This document shows positions 29,076-36,576 of a DNA stretch of 64,000 nt, one piece after another. Both the position numbers and the translations under genes were made by a program. How positions within the stretch are numbered: the stretch's first letter is position 1; each line of letters begins with the position of its first letter. The DNA comes from Streptococcus alactolyticus (GTDB taxonomy: Bacteria > Bacillota > Bacilli > Lactobacillales > Streptococcaceae), in contig NZ_JAAXMT010000010.1 in the NCBI RefSeq assembly GCF_012277075.1, forward strand, positions 62,001 to 126,000, in the 5' to 3' direction. The notes beneath the pieces were generated by a model, which saw nothing but the letters and a program-made list of their open reading frames with translations, made no database searches and was not told where the DNA came from.

Positions 29076-29145
29076 GGCGGTAGACGGATTTGAACCGACG
29101 ATCAAGCTTTTGCAGAGCCGTGCCTTACCACTTGGCTATACCGCC
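29076..29145 (-). tRNA. trnC: tRNA-Cys (anticodon GCA)
   Basis: The minus strand starts GGCGGTATAGCCAAGTGG. It has the acceptor ends GGCGGTA/TACCGCC, D-loop AGTGGTAA, anticodon loop CTGCAAA (GCA) and T-loop GTTCGAATC. The 3' CCA is not encoded. The last anticodon-stem pair is a C-U mismatch. It is a single isolated tRNA gene. Confidence 0.95.
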
Positions 29146-29157
29146 ATAACAAATAAT

Positions 29158-29186
29158 ATTCTACCTTAAAATCTAAATGGCGTCAA
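29158..29186 (-). promoter_or_regulatory. tRNA-Cys promoter
   Basis: TTGACG (29181-29186), 17 bp, TAGAAT (29158-29163) on the minus strand, 12 bp before the tRNA. Confidence 0.75.
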
Positions 29187-29282
29187 GTAGATTTCTTAAA
29201 TTCTGAACTTATCTTACCGATTCTATTTTCCTTGTAAAATACGGGATTTATGCTATAATACTAAAAATCTTTGGAGGTTTTT

Positions 29283-30236
29283 ATGAAAAAACTAAGTCCT
29301 AACAGTCACATTCGCGTACTCAGTCCGTCAGATTCAATTGCTCGCTTGGGTGGATTTGAAGCCAACCTTTCTGCCAAAGAAACGTTAGAAAATCTAGGAT
29401 TTCGTGTATCATTTTCAGAACATTACTTAGAGTCTGATATGCTCTATTCTTCTTCAATCAAGAGCCGTGTTGCTGATTTGCACGCTGCTTTTGCTGATGA
29501 CTCTGTTGATGCTATTCTGGCTACGATTGGTGGTTTTAATTCTAACGAACTGTTGCCCTATCTTGACTACGACTTAATTGCCAAACACCCTAAAATCATC
29601 TGTGGCTATTCGGATTCGACAGCCTTTTTGAATGCTATTTTTGCTAAAACTGGAAACCTCACTTACATGGGACCGTCATATTCTAGTTTTAAAATGAAAG
29701 AAGGTCAAGATTACCAGAGCAAGGCTTGGTTAAACGCCACGACAAAATCAGCTTACGACCTTGTTCCAAGTCAAGAGTGGTCAAGCGACCCTTGGTATGA
29801 CCCAACACAACCACGTCATTTTATGCCAACAGAATGGAAAATTTACAACGCAGGGAAAGCTTCTGGCACCATTATTGGTGGAAATTTATCTACTTTTGGA
29901 CTTCTTCGCGGAACACCGTATGCCCCACAGGTAGAAGACTATGTCCTTTTTTTGGAACAATCCGAAGAAGACGGTTATTACGAATTCACGCGCAATTTGG
30001 CAGCAATTTTGCAGGCTTACCCTCAGCCCAAAGCCGTGCTTATCGGACGATTTCCTAAAGAATGCCAAATGACCCAAGATATCTTGATCTACATCTTGGA
30101 CAAACACCCGATTTTGAAAACCATTCCTGTCATGTATGATCTTGACTTTGCCCACACCCAACCGCTTTTTACCATTACGATTGGAGCAAAAGCTAGCATT
30201 GACACGGACAGCTTCAGCATTTCCATTCGGGAATAG
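29283..30236 (+). CDS. LD-carboxypeptidase / MccF-like S66 family peptidase
   Basis: This 317-residue cytosolic serine peptidase of family S66 includes LD-carboxypeptidases that trim murein tetrapeptides and the microcin C resistance protein MccF. The nucleophile region IICGYSDSTAFLNAIFAKTG (Ser near 110), the GGNLSTFGLLRGTPY block, and late Glu/His residues (LFLEQSEEDGY; DFAHTQPLFTITIG) match. Which of the two activities applies is not decidable. The start at 29283 has TTTGGAGG six bases upstream. A TTG four codons earlier is part of that site. An extended -10 (TGCTATAAT) lies ~25 bp upstream. Confidence 0.88.
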   Translation: MKKLSPNSHIRVLSPSDSIARLGGFEANLSAKETLENLGFRVSFSEHYLESDMLYSSSIKSRVADLHAAFADDSVDAILATIGGFNSNELLPYLDYDLIAKHPKIICGYSDSTAFLNAIFAKTGNLTYMGPSYSSFKMKEGQDYQSKAWLNATTKSAYDLVPSQEWSSDPWYDPTQPRHFMPTEWKIYNAGKASGTIIGGNLSTFGLLRGTPYAPQVEDYVLFLEQSEEDGYYEFTRNLAAILQAYPQPKAVLIGRFPKECQMTQDILIYILDKHPILKTIPVMYDLDFAHTQPLFTITIGAKASIDTDSFSISIRE

Positions 30237-30320
30237 GCTTTTTCTCACCATTTGAAAGGGCTTGTGCTGTGGTATAATGGTCATACTGACTATTTTTACA
30301 TATTGAGGAAAACAGGACTA

Positions 30321-31835
30321 ATGGATACCATCAACAAATACTTTTCCCTAAGCGTGCGTTATGCGATTCGGGGAATTTTTGCATTTGCTTTTTTAGTTGC
30401 CGTAGGATTTTTAGGATGGACTTCTCCGCTTGGGTTGATTATCATTCTAGTTAGCTTTTGGCTGTTTAGAAAAGCCATTCTAGCATTTGGTTCGACACTT
30501 TTTAAGTTCATCACGCAACATAAAAGGGCAGTTATGCTCGTGGCAATTGCTTTTCAAATACTCCTGCTATTCTCGGCGAGATTACTCATCCGAAGAGATG
30601 CGGCGGTGGTTTTCACAGGAGCCTTTCACTACCTTGCCGAAGATTTAACCGTGAACTACATCACGCGCAACCCCAACAACCTCTTTTTGTTCTTGTACGA
30701 ACGGCTGTTTTTCAATCTTTTTCATGAAAATGGACTGTGGAGCATGATGGGGTTAAACATGCTTTATGTGAATGCCTCAGCCTATATTATCTATGCCACG
30801 GCCAAACGCTATGGCAATCAGAAGATAGCTGATCGTTGCTTTTTCTTCTTTACCTTCCTGTTTCTATTTTCGCCCTTTTTTATGAGCATGTACACGGACG
30901 TTTTAGCTTTGCCGCTGCTGTGTTTGCAGACTGCCTTGGCGCTTGCTTTGCTACAAACAAACCAAAAGACACAACTCCTAAAAAACGCTACTCTTTTGGG
31001 AATCGTGACAGGAGTGACTTATTTCATTCGTCCGACTGCGCTTGTCTTAATCATTGCACTTTTTATGATACTTGGGCTAAACCGTTACTGGAAGAAAGGA
31101 ATTATCATTTTCAGCCTTTTTCTCGTCAGCTTTGGTAGTATTTATGCTGGCGGCAAATACTTAGAGAGCCACCAAACCGAAATTCAACTGCTCAAAGGTA
31201 AAGGCTTAGCCAAATCAGCCCTGCTCTTTGTGGATTTGGGACTGACATTTTCAGGAACAGACCAAGCGGATATGAAAGCGGGATTGTTACAATACGTGGA
31301 TGAAAGCGAACGGGACAACTACAACAATGGGATGTTTGCCACGGAAAATATCATCAAAGACATCAAGCGTCGCTTAAACGACTACACACCTGTCACTTTT
31401 GGGGCACATTTGGTGGTGAAATTGGGAGCAACACTCATGGATGGCAGCTTGGGGTGGACGTATTTTGAAAATCCTGACGATGAAAAAACGCCTTACGTTT
31501 CCCCTCTTTATTCCTACACCAAAAACAATGCCTTTTTAAAAGCTGTTCGGCGATTCTGGATTAGCTCAGACACGGTGGAATACCAGCTGTCCTTTCTCAT
31601 CAGGCAAATCATTTGGTTAATCATGATTATCGGTATGATCAAAGCTACGCGCTTCTCATTTGAAAGCAATGATTTTTTGCTGCTGGCCTTACTTGGCGGC
31701 TTAGCCTTCCTCATGATTTTTGAAGGTGGGAAATCACGTTACCTCATTCAATTTATCCCACAAATTCTCCTGCTGGCAGGCAGAGGCTGGGAAAATAACG
31801 CTCTTTTTCCAAAAATAAAAGACCTCGACAGTTAA
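30321..31835 (+). CDS. Polytopic membrane protein, GT-C/mannosyltransferase-like
   Basis: This 504-residue protein has 11-12 transmembrane segments and an extracytoplasmic loop with charged residues between helices 1 and 2 of the catalytic fold (LLIRRDAAVVFTGAFHYLAEDLTVNY). The arrangement resembles lipid-linked-sugar glycosyltransferases of the GT39/GT-C type and a streptococcal conserved membrane family. GGKSRYLIQFIPQILLLAG near the C-terminus fits the usual E..SRYL motif of such enzymes. Donor and acceptor are unknown. The start at 30321 has GAGGAAAACAGG upstream. A longer in-frame reading to 30252 crosses the promoter and is rejected. Confidence 0.65.
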   Translation: MDTINKYFSLSVRYAIRGIFAFAFLVAVGFLGWTSPLGLIIILVSFWLFRKAILAFGSTLFKFITQHKRAVMLVAIAFQILLLFSARLLIRRDAAVVFTGAFHYLAEDLTVNYITRNPNNLFLFLYERLFFNLFHENGLWSMMGLNMLYVNASAYIIYATAKRYGNQKIADRCFFFFTFLFLFSPFFMSMYTDVLALPLLCLQTALALALLQTNQKTQLLKNATLLGIVTGVTYFIRPTALVLIIALFMILGLNRYWKKGIIIFSLFLVSFGSIYAGGKYLESHQTEIQLLKGKGLAKSALLFVDLGLTFSGTDQADMKAGLLQYVDESERDNYNNGMFATENIIKDIKRRLNDYTPVTFGAHLVVKLGATLMDGSLGWTYFENPDDEKTPYVSPLYSYTKNNAFLKAVRRFWISSDTVEYQLSFLIRQIIWLIMIIGMIKATRFSFESNDFLLLALLGGLAFLMIFEGGKSRYLIQFIPQILLLAGRGWENNALFPKIKDLDS

Positions 31836-31851
31836 TGTCGAGGCTTTTTTG
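31819..31851 (+). terminator. Terminator overlapping a stop codon
   Basis: CCTCGACA (31823-31830) and TGTCGAGG (31836-31843) pair around GTTAA, which contains the TAA stop of the membrane protein gene, followed by T6. It also separates the convergent pepO. Confidence 0.9.
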
Positions 31852-31858
31852 TTAGCCA

Positions 31859-33754
31859 TTACCAAATAATCACACGGTCTTCTGGAGCACGCCACATAGG
31901 GTCGCCAGCTTTAACATCAAATTCTTCATGGAAATCATCGAAGTTAGTTAAGGTGACGTTAGTACGAAGCTTGCCAGGAGCGTGAACGTCAATGCTTGCC
32001 AACATTTGCATGTACTCTGGACGAGCTTTCATGCGCCAAATGGTTGCAAAATTGATAAAGAAATCACGCGCAGAGAAATCGTCATCTTGTTTGGCTGCCT
32101 CAAGTGCGCAAGCCACACCGCCAAGGTCTGCCACGTTTTCAGAAACCGTCAATTTTCCGTTGACTTTCGCTCCGTAAGAATCCAAACCATCAAACTGCTC
32201 AACAATTTTATCCGTACGTTCCGTGAAAGCCTTGTAATCTGCTTCTTGCCACCAATTGTTCAAGCTACCATTTTCGTCAAATGAAGCTCCGTTGGTATCA
32301 AAGGCGTGAGAAATTTCGTGGGCAATCACTGCTCCGATACCACCATAGTTGGCAGATGAACTTTGTTCCAAACTGTAAAATGGTGCTTGTAAAATAGCAG
32401 CTGGAAAGACAATTTGGTTTTGTTGTGGGTCGTAGTAAGCATTGACCATGTGGGCTGGCATATGCCATTCGCTACGGTCAACAGGCTTGTTCCATTTGCT
32501 CCAACTATGAGCGATTGAAAGCTTAGCAAGATTTTGAGCATTTTCAACCAATGACAATGATTCGTCAATGATTTTCTTGGTATAGGTTTCAGGCAATTTT
32601 TCAGGGTAACCAATATGTGGCGTAATCGTGTTGAGTTTGACGATGGCCTTATCACGCGTTTCTTGAGCCAACCAATCTGCTGACGCCAAGCGTTTTTTGT
32701 AAACATCAATCATGGTAGCCACTTTGTGTTCCACATCGGCTTTGGCTTCTGGTGAGAATTTTTGACCTGCATACCACAATCCTAGAGCTTGGTTGTAAGG
32801 TCCTGAAGCCAAATAATAAGCCGCTTTTTTCTTGTCTATGGCTTGTGGCGTTCCTGAAAGGGCTCGACCATAAGTGCCTGAAAGCACACGAATCTCATCA
32901 GTCAAATAGCCATTATAATTACCTGCAGCTGAAAGCACCAAATCAGCCTTTAACAAATCCCAATTGTCTTCTGAGTAATAGTCAGACGCAAACTCTGTCC
33001 AAAAACGTTCCTCAGGTACAATAACCTTGTCAGGCACCTCACCCAAAATACGTGTGAAAATCGCATCCAAAGGCAATTCTGGAGCAAGTTTGACAAAATC
33101 TGCCCAATCATAAGGGTGGTATAATTTGACGTATTCTGATGATTCTTCACGTGACAAAACGTACTTAGCTAGTTTGGCATCTAAGGCAATCACCTTGTCC
33201 AACAAATCGCTGATTTCTTCAGCTGAAAAACCAAATTTTGCCAACAATTCTTCTTGCATGTGACGCCAAATAGCCAGTAATTCTTTCCCTTTTTCGTTAT
33301 CTTCTGCATAGTAAGTGGTGTCTGGCAAAATGGTTTCAGGAGCCTCAGCCCACAAAACATTTAATTGAGCGTTCATGAAATCAGGTGCCACACCAAATGG
33401 AAAGGCGTTTGGTTTGCCAGCCAATTCAAACTCCGCAATCTTACCTGCAAAGTCTGAAAAAGAACCCAAATCTTGGTATTCTTTGATTAAAGGAAGAACG
33501 GGTGCAACGCCCACTTCCTCACGTTTGTCGTAGTCTGCAGCCATGCGGTGCAACTTCACAAAGTTTTGCAAAATACTATCATCAGGCACATCCTTGCCAC
33601 TAAGCCACTTGTCTGTGTTTTCTAACATAAGGTCTTCAATCTCATCTGACAAGTCTGAAAAACCACCTGTGCGAGGCTTATCATCAGGGATGACCGCTGT
33701 TTTTTCCCATTCGCCGTTGACGGCATCATAAAAATCATCTTGATATCGAGTCAT
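31859..33754 (-). CDS. pepO: M13 family zinc endopeptidase (oligopeptidase O)
   Basis: This 631-residue neprilysin-type metallopeptidase has no signal peptide or N-terminal membrane anchor. That is normal for streptococcal and lactococcal PepO, which cleaves peptides of up to ~30 residues. Zinc motif HEISHAFD (HExxH, ~residue 480) and the third ligand in ENVADLGG are intact, as is the N-A-Y substrate motif in MVNAYYDPQQNQI. The C-terminal VKAGDPMWRAPEDRVIIW is typical. The start has AAGGAGAT upstream. Monocistronic, it diverges from the oxidoreductase gene. Confidence 0.95.
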   Translation of the reverse strand: MTRYQDDFYDAVNGEWEKTAVIPDDKPRTGGFSDLSDEIEDLMLENTDKWLSGKDVPDDSILQNFVKLHRMAADYDKREEVGVAPVLPLIKEYQDLGSFSDFAGKIAEFELAGKPNAFPFGVAPDFMNAQLNVLWAEAPETILPDTTYYAEDNEKGKELLAIWRHMQEELLAKFGFSAEEISDLLDKVIALDAKLAKYVLSREESSEYVKLYHPYDWADFVKLAPELPLDAIFTRILGEVPDKVIVPEERFWTEFASDYYSEDNWDLLKADLVLSAAGNYNGYLTDEIRVLSGTYGRALSGTPQAIDKKKAAYYLASGPYNQALGLWYAGQKFSPEAKADVEHKVATMIDVYKKRLASADWLAQETRDKAIVKLNTITPHIGYPEKLPETYTKKIIDESLSLVENAQNLAKLSIAHSWSKWNKPVDRSEWHMPAHMVNAYYDPQQNQIVFPAAILQAPFYSLEQSSSANYGGIGAVIAHEISHAFDTNGASFDENGSLNNWWQEADYKAFTERTDKIVEQFDGLDSYGAKVNGKLTVSENVADLGGVACALEAAKQDDDFSARDFFINFATIWRMKARPEYMQMLASIDVHAPGKLRTNVTLTNFDDFHEEFDVKAGDPMWRAPEDRVIIW

Positions 33755-33849
33755 AACAAATCTCCTTTATTCTGATTAGAACTATTTTATCAAAAAATGC
33801 ACATAATAGCAGATTTAAAAACGCCTGACTCAAATAATAATAGCAGACA

Positions 33850-33872
33850 TGATAGCGCTTTTTTGCTATACT
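33850..33872 (+). promoter_or_regulatory. Oxidoreductase promoter with weak cre-like overlap
   Basis: Extended -10 TGCTATACT (hexamer 33867-33872) lies 20 bp before the ATG. TGATAGCGCTTTTT (33850-33863) matches the cre consensus at 11 of 14 positions. Confidence 0.35.
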
Positions 33873-33891
33873 AATTTTTAAGGAGGCTTTT

Positions 33892-34872
33892 ATGACAACA
33901 AAACATTACAATTGGGCAACTTTAGGAACAGGGGTCATTGCTAATGAGTTAGCACAAGCCCTAGAACAACAAGAACGAAAGCTTTATTCTGTCGCTAATC
34001 GTACTTATGATAAAGGACTCGCTTTCGCTGAAAAATATGGCATTGACAAGGTTTATCAAAACATTGATGACGTTTTTGATGACCCTGAAGTTGACATTAT
34101 TTACATCTCAACACCACACAATACCCATATCAATTTCTTGCGCAAAGCTTTGGCCAAAGGCAAACATGTTTTGTGTGAAAAATCAATCACTCTAAACGCT
34201 GACGAATTAAACGAAGCCATTAAACTTGCCGAGGACAATCATGTCGTGCTGGCAGAAGCCATGACTATTTTCCACATGCCGATTTACCGTCAATTATCTG
34301 AAATCATTGCCAGTGGAAAACTTGGAGAATTGAAAATCATCCAAATGAACTTTGGTAGCTACAAAGAATATGACATGACCAACCGTTTCTTCAATCGCAA
34401 CCTCGCTGGTGGCGCTCTGCTTGATATCGGTGTTTACGCTCTTTCATTTGTTCGCTGGTTTATGACTTCAACACCCAACCAAATTGCTTCTCAAGTCAAA
34501 CTTGCCCCAACAGGCGTTGACGAACAGGCAGGTATTTTGCTGACAAATGACCAAGGCGAAATGGCAACCTTGACCTTGAGCCTTCATGCGAAACAACCAA
34601 AACGTGGGACCATCGCCTATGATAAAGGCTACATCGAGCTTTACGAATACCCTCGCGGTCAAAAGGCTGTGATTACCTACACTGAAGATGGGCACCAAGA
34701 AGTCATCGAAGCTGGCAGCACGGCACTTGCCCTTTCTTACGAAGTAGCTGATATGGAAAAAGCCGTTTCTGGTCAAGAAAATGTCATGCACCTTGACTAC
34801 ACCAAAGATGTCATGGACATCATGACCAAACTCCGCCAAGATTGGAACCTCACTTACCCAGAAGAAGAATAA
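33892..34872 (+). CDS. Gfo/Idh/MocA family oxidoreductase
   Basis: This 326-residue NAD(P)-dependent dehydrogenase has an N-terminal Rossmann domain (ATLGTGVIANELAQAL; YISTPHNTHINFLRKALAKG; HVLCEKSITLN with the conserved EK) and a C-terminal substrate domain (GGGALLDIGVYAL-like sequence at ~165-180). Such enzymes oxidise sugars, polyols or dihydrodiols. The exact substrate is unknown. AAGGAGG precedes the ATG. Monocistronic. The gene is followed directly by a DnaA-box cluster. Confidence 0.88.
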   Translation: MTTKHYNWATLGTGVIANELAQALEQQERKLYSVANRTYDKGLAFAEKYGIDKVYQNIDDVFDDPEVDIIYISTPHNTHINFLRKALAKGKHVLCEKSITLNADELNEAIKLAEDNHVVLAEAMTIFHMPIYRQLSEIIASGKLGELKIIQMNFGSYKEYDMTNRFFNRNLAGGALLDIGVYALSFVRWFMTSTPNQIASQVKLAPTGVDEQAGILLTNDQGEMATLTLSLHAKQPKRGTIAYDKGYIELYEYPRGQKAVITYTEDGHQEVIEAGSTALALSYEVADMEKAVSGQENVMHLDYTKDVMDIMTKLRQDWNLTYPEEE

Positions 34873-34878
34873 GCATAG

Positions 34879-35110
34879 TTATCCACAAATCCATCTCTGA
34901 CAAGGTCAAATTCAAGTTACTTTTGCAGTAACTGTGTTTTGGCATCGTCAGGGATACTTTTTTGTTCTTTTATCCACTTTTACACACAAGTTATGAACAA
35001 CCTGTGGATAACCATGCTCATATTTTGGGGATAACTTGTTTATAATTGTGAAATCCGACTCTCAAAACCCTTGATAAAACAACATAAGGCGTGAATTGTC
35101 TTGTGGATAA
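34879..35110. promoter_or_regulatory. Cluster of five DnaA boxes
   Basis: In 232 bp of non-coding DNA: TTATCCACA at 34879-34887 (+), TTATCCACT at 34970-34978 (+), TTATCCACA at 35003-35011 (-), TTATCCCCA at 35026-35034 (-) and TTATCCACA at 35102-35110 (-). Three match the DnaA consensus exactly and two have one mismatch. Two further perfect boxes lie at 35790-35798 and 36198-36206. No dnaA gene is nearby, so this is an accessory DnaA-binding locus, not oriC itself. Confidence 0.75.
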
Positions 35111-35143
35111 CACAAAAAAAGCAGCTCGTTTGAACTGCTCTTT

Positions 35144-35758
35144 TTAAATCAAATCATCGCGGCTAACTTGTTCAAAATTTTCCGTGCCATCATTTAATTT
35201 ATCCCAAATAACCACTTCGCCAGCTTTCAAAGACTTCTGAACATCGATAATACGCTGATTTGAAGACCCACGAAATTGCAACATCAAATTCTTCCTGGTG
35301 ATGTCAAAGCGACCATCCACCAAAATGTCAATCAAACTCAGCATTTCCAGCTTATCTGAGGTTTCTTGCATCATTTCTTCCCAAGTGTACCCTGTCCAAG
35401 ACCAAATGTCTTTTTCTGGCAATTCACGACGCACGCGCTTAATCAAGGGCAATAAAATCCCTGTATTCAAGAAGGGTTCACCGCCCAAAAGCGTTAAACC
35501 TTGGACATAAGGTTGTGCCAAATCCGCCATGATTTGCTCTTCTAGCTCCTTGGTATAAGGCATTCCTGCTTGAAATGACCAGGTCGCTGCGTTATAACAC
35601 CCCTTGCAGTGAAACATACAACCCGACACATACAAGGAATTCCGCACACCTTCTCCATCAACAAAGTTAAATGCTTTGTAATCAATGATACGCCCTTGGC
35701 TTAATTCTTCTGATTTCCATTCACCAGGCTTGGGAGTATTCCAATTTGCTTCTTCCAT
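35144..35758 (-). CDS. nrdG: Anaerobic ribonucleotide reductase activating protein
   Basis: This 204-residue radical-SAM enzyme generates the glycyl radical on NrdD under anaerobiosis. The [4Fe-4S] motif CMFHCKGC (CxxxCxxC) is near residue 47, followed by the SAM-contact GGEPF. Length is slightly above E. coli NrdG (154), as in Gram-positives. It is the last gene of nrdD-orf48-GNAT-nrdG, the standard streptococcal order. A perfect DnaA box lies 32 bp upstream of its start. Confidence 0.96.
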   Translation of the reverse strand: MEEANWNTPKPGEWKSEELSQGRIIDYKAFNFVDGEGVRNSLYVSGCMFHCKGCYNAATWSFQAGMPYTKELEEQIMADLAQPYVQGLTLLGGEPFLNTGILLPLIKRVRRELPEKDIWSWTGYTWEEMMQETSDKLEMLSLIDILVDGRFDITRKNLMLQFRGSSNQRIIDVQKSLKAGEVVIWDKLNDGTENFEQVSRDDLI

Positions 35759-35800
35759 CCTAGCCTTCTTTCTAATCTAATTATTTGACTTATCCACAAG

Positions 35801-36307
35801 TTATTCTTCAGCCAGATTGATCCAATAACGCTCAGTTGACTCACGGACATCTTCTAAAACACCACCATTTGCTAAAATCACCTTTCGGCTGGCAATATTA
35901 TCCGTGTGACAAGTCACCAAAGCTTGTTTGATGTTTTTCTTTTTAGCTTCTAGTAAACCTAGATGAAGCTGTTTCTTAGCCAATCCCTTATGACGCTCTG
36001 ACGGACGAATCGAATACCCAATATGTCCCCCCTTATTTAAGAGATTATCATTTAGACGTAAACGTAAATGCAAAAATCCTAGAGCCCTTCCGTTATCATC
36101 AAAAGAAACAAATTGAATCGCTGGAACAAACGTTGACGGCACATCAATACCCATTTCACTTAATTGATTTCTTTCAATCCAGTCCTCATAAACAAAGTTA
36201 TCCACAGACCAAAAACCGCCGTCATGAGCAGATTGACTTGCCTCAAATTCTTTCATCATGTCAATAACAGCTGCTTTATCTGATAATTCAGGTCTTCGTA
36301 ATTGCAT
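35801..36307 (-). CDS. GNAT family N-acetyltransferase
   Basis: This 168-residue acetyltransferase opens MQLRRPELSDKAAVIDMMKE and contains the acetyl-CoA-binding region HIGYSIRPSERHKGLAKKQL (R/Q-x-x-G-x-A type). The late VTCHTDNIASRKVILANGGVLE is standard for GNATs. The acceptor is unknown. Its fixed place inside the anaerobic nrd operon suggests a role tied to anaerobic growth, which is inference from context. A DnaA box lies inside its coding sequence at 36198. Confidence 0.88.
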   Translation of the reverse strand: MQLRRPELSDKAAVIDMMKEFEASQSAHDGGFWSVDNFVYEDWIERNQLSEMGIDVPSTFVPAIQFVSFDDNGRALGFLHLRLRLNDNLLNKGGHIGYSIRPSERHKGLAKKQLHLGLLEAKKKNIKQALVTCHTDNIASRKVILANGGVLEDVRESTERYWINLAEE

Positions 36308-36318
36308 AAACGGTACCT

Positions 36319-36465
36319 CTATTTACTTTTCTTTTTAGCTTTTTCTAAAAACTGCGCTTTCAACTGACTAACACGCGCTTTTTTGTCAGTTTTCACATTT
36401 GAATGTTTTTCATGAAAACGTTTCACTTGTTGCATCCCTTTATAATCTAACTGGTATTTTCCCAT
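36319..36465 (-). CDS. 48-residue basic protein in the nrd operon
   Basis: This small frame reads MGKYQLDYKGMQQVKRFHEK at its start and ends EKAKKKSK: 48 residues with about 13 Lys or Arg and no hydrophobic segment. AAAGGATATT lies upstream of the ATG. It sits between nrdD and the GNAT gene with 11 bp to the latter, the place where streptococci carry a short conserved hypothetical. No function can be assigned; a nucleic-acid or reductase-binding role would be a guess. Confidence 0.75.
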   Translation of the reverse strand: MGKYQLDYKGMQQVKRFHEKHSNVKTDKKARVSQLKAQFLEKAKKKSK

Positions 36466-36576
36466 TTGCTAATATCCTTTCTAGTCAGACCTCTAACCTG
36501 ACCCACCAAAATAATAAAGAAGCAGGGACGCATGGTCTCAGCTTCTCATCTTATCAATCAACGACGACTCCCAAAA

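Noticed and set aside
34879-35110. This cluster as the chromosomal oriC
   Set aside because: No dnaA or dnaN neighbours and no obvious AT-rich unwinding element with phased repeats. It is better described as an accessory DnaA-binding locus.
36409-36422. cre-like TGAAAACGTTTCAC inside the 48-residue gene
   Set aside because: The right half is shifted by one base against the cre consensus, and the site is coding.
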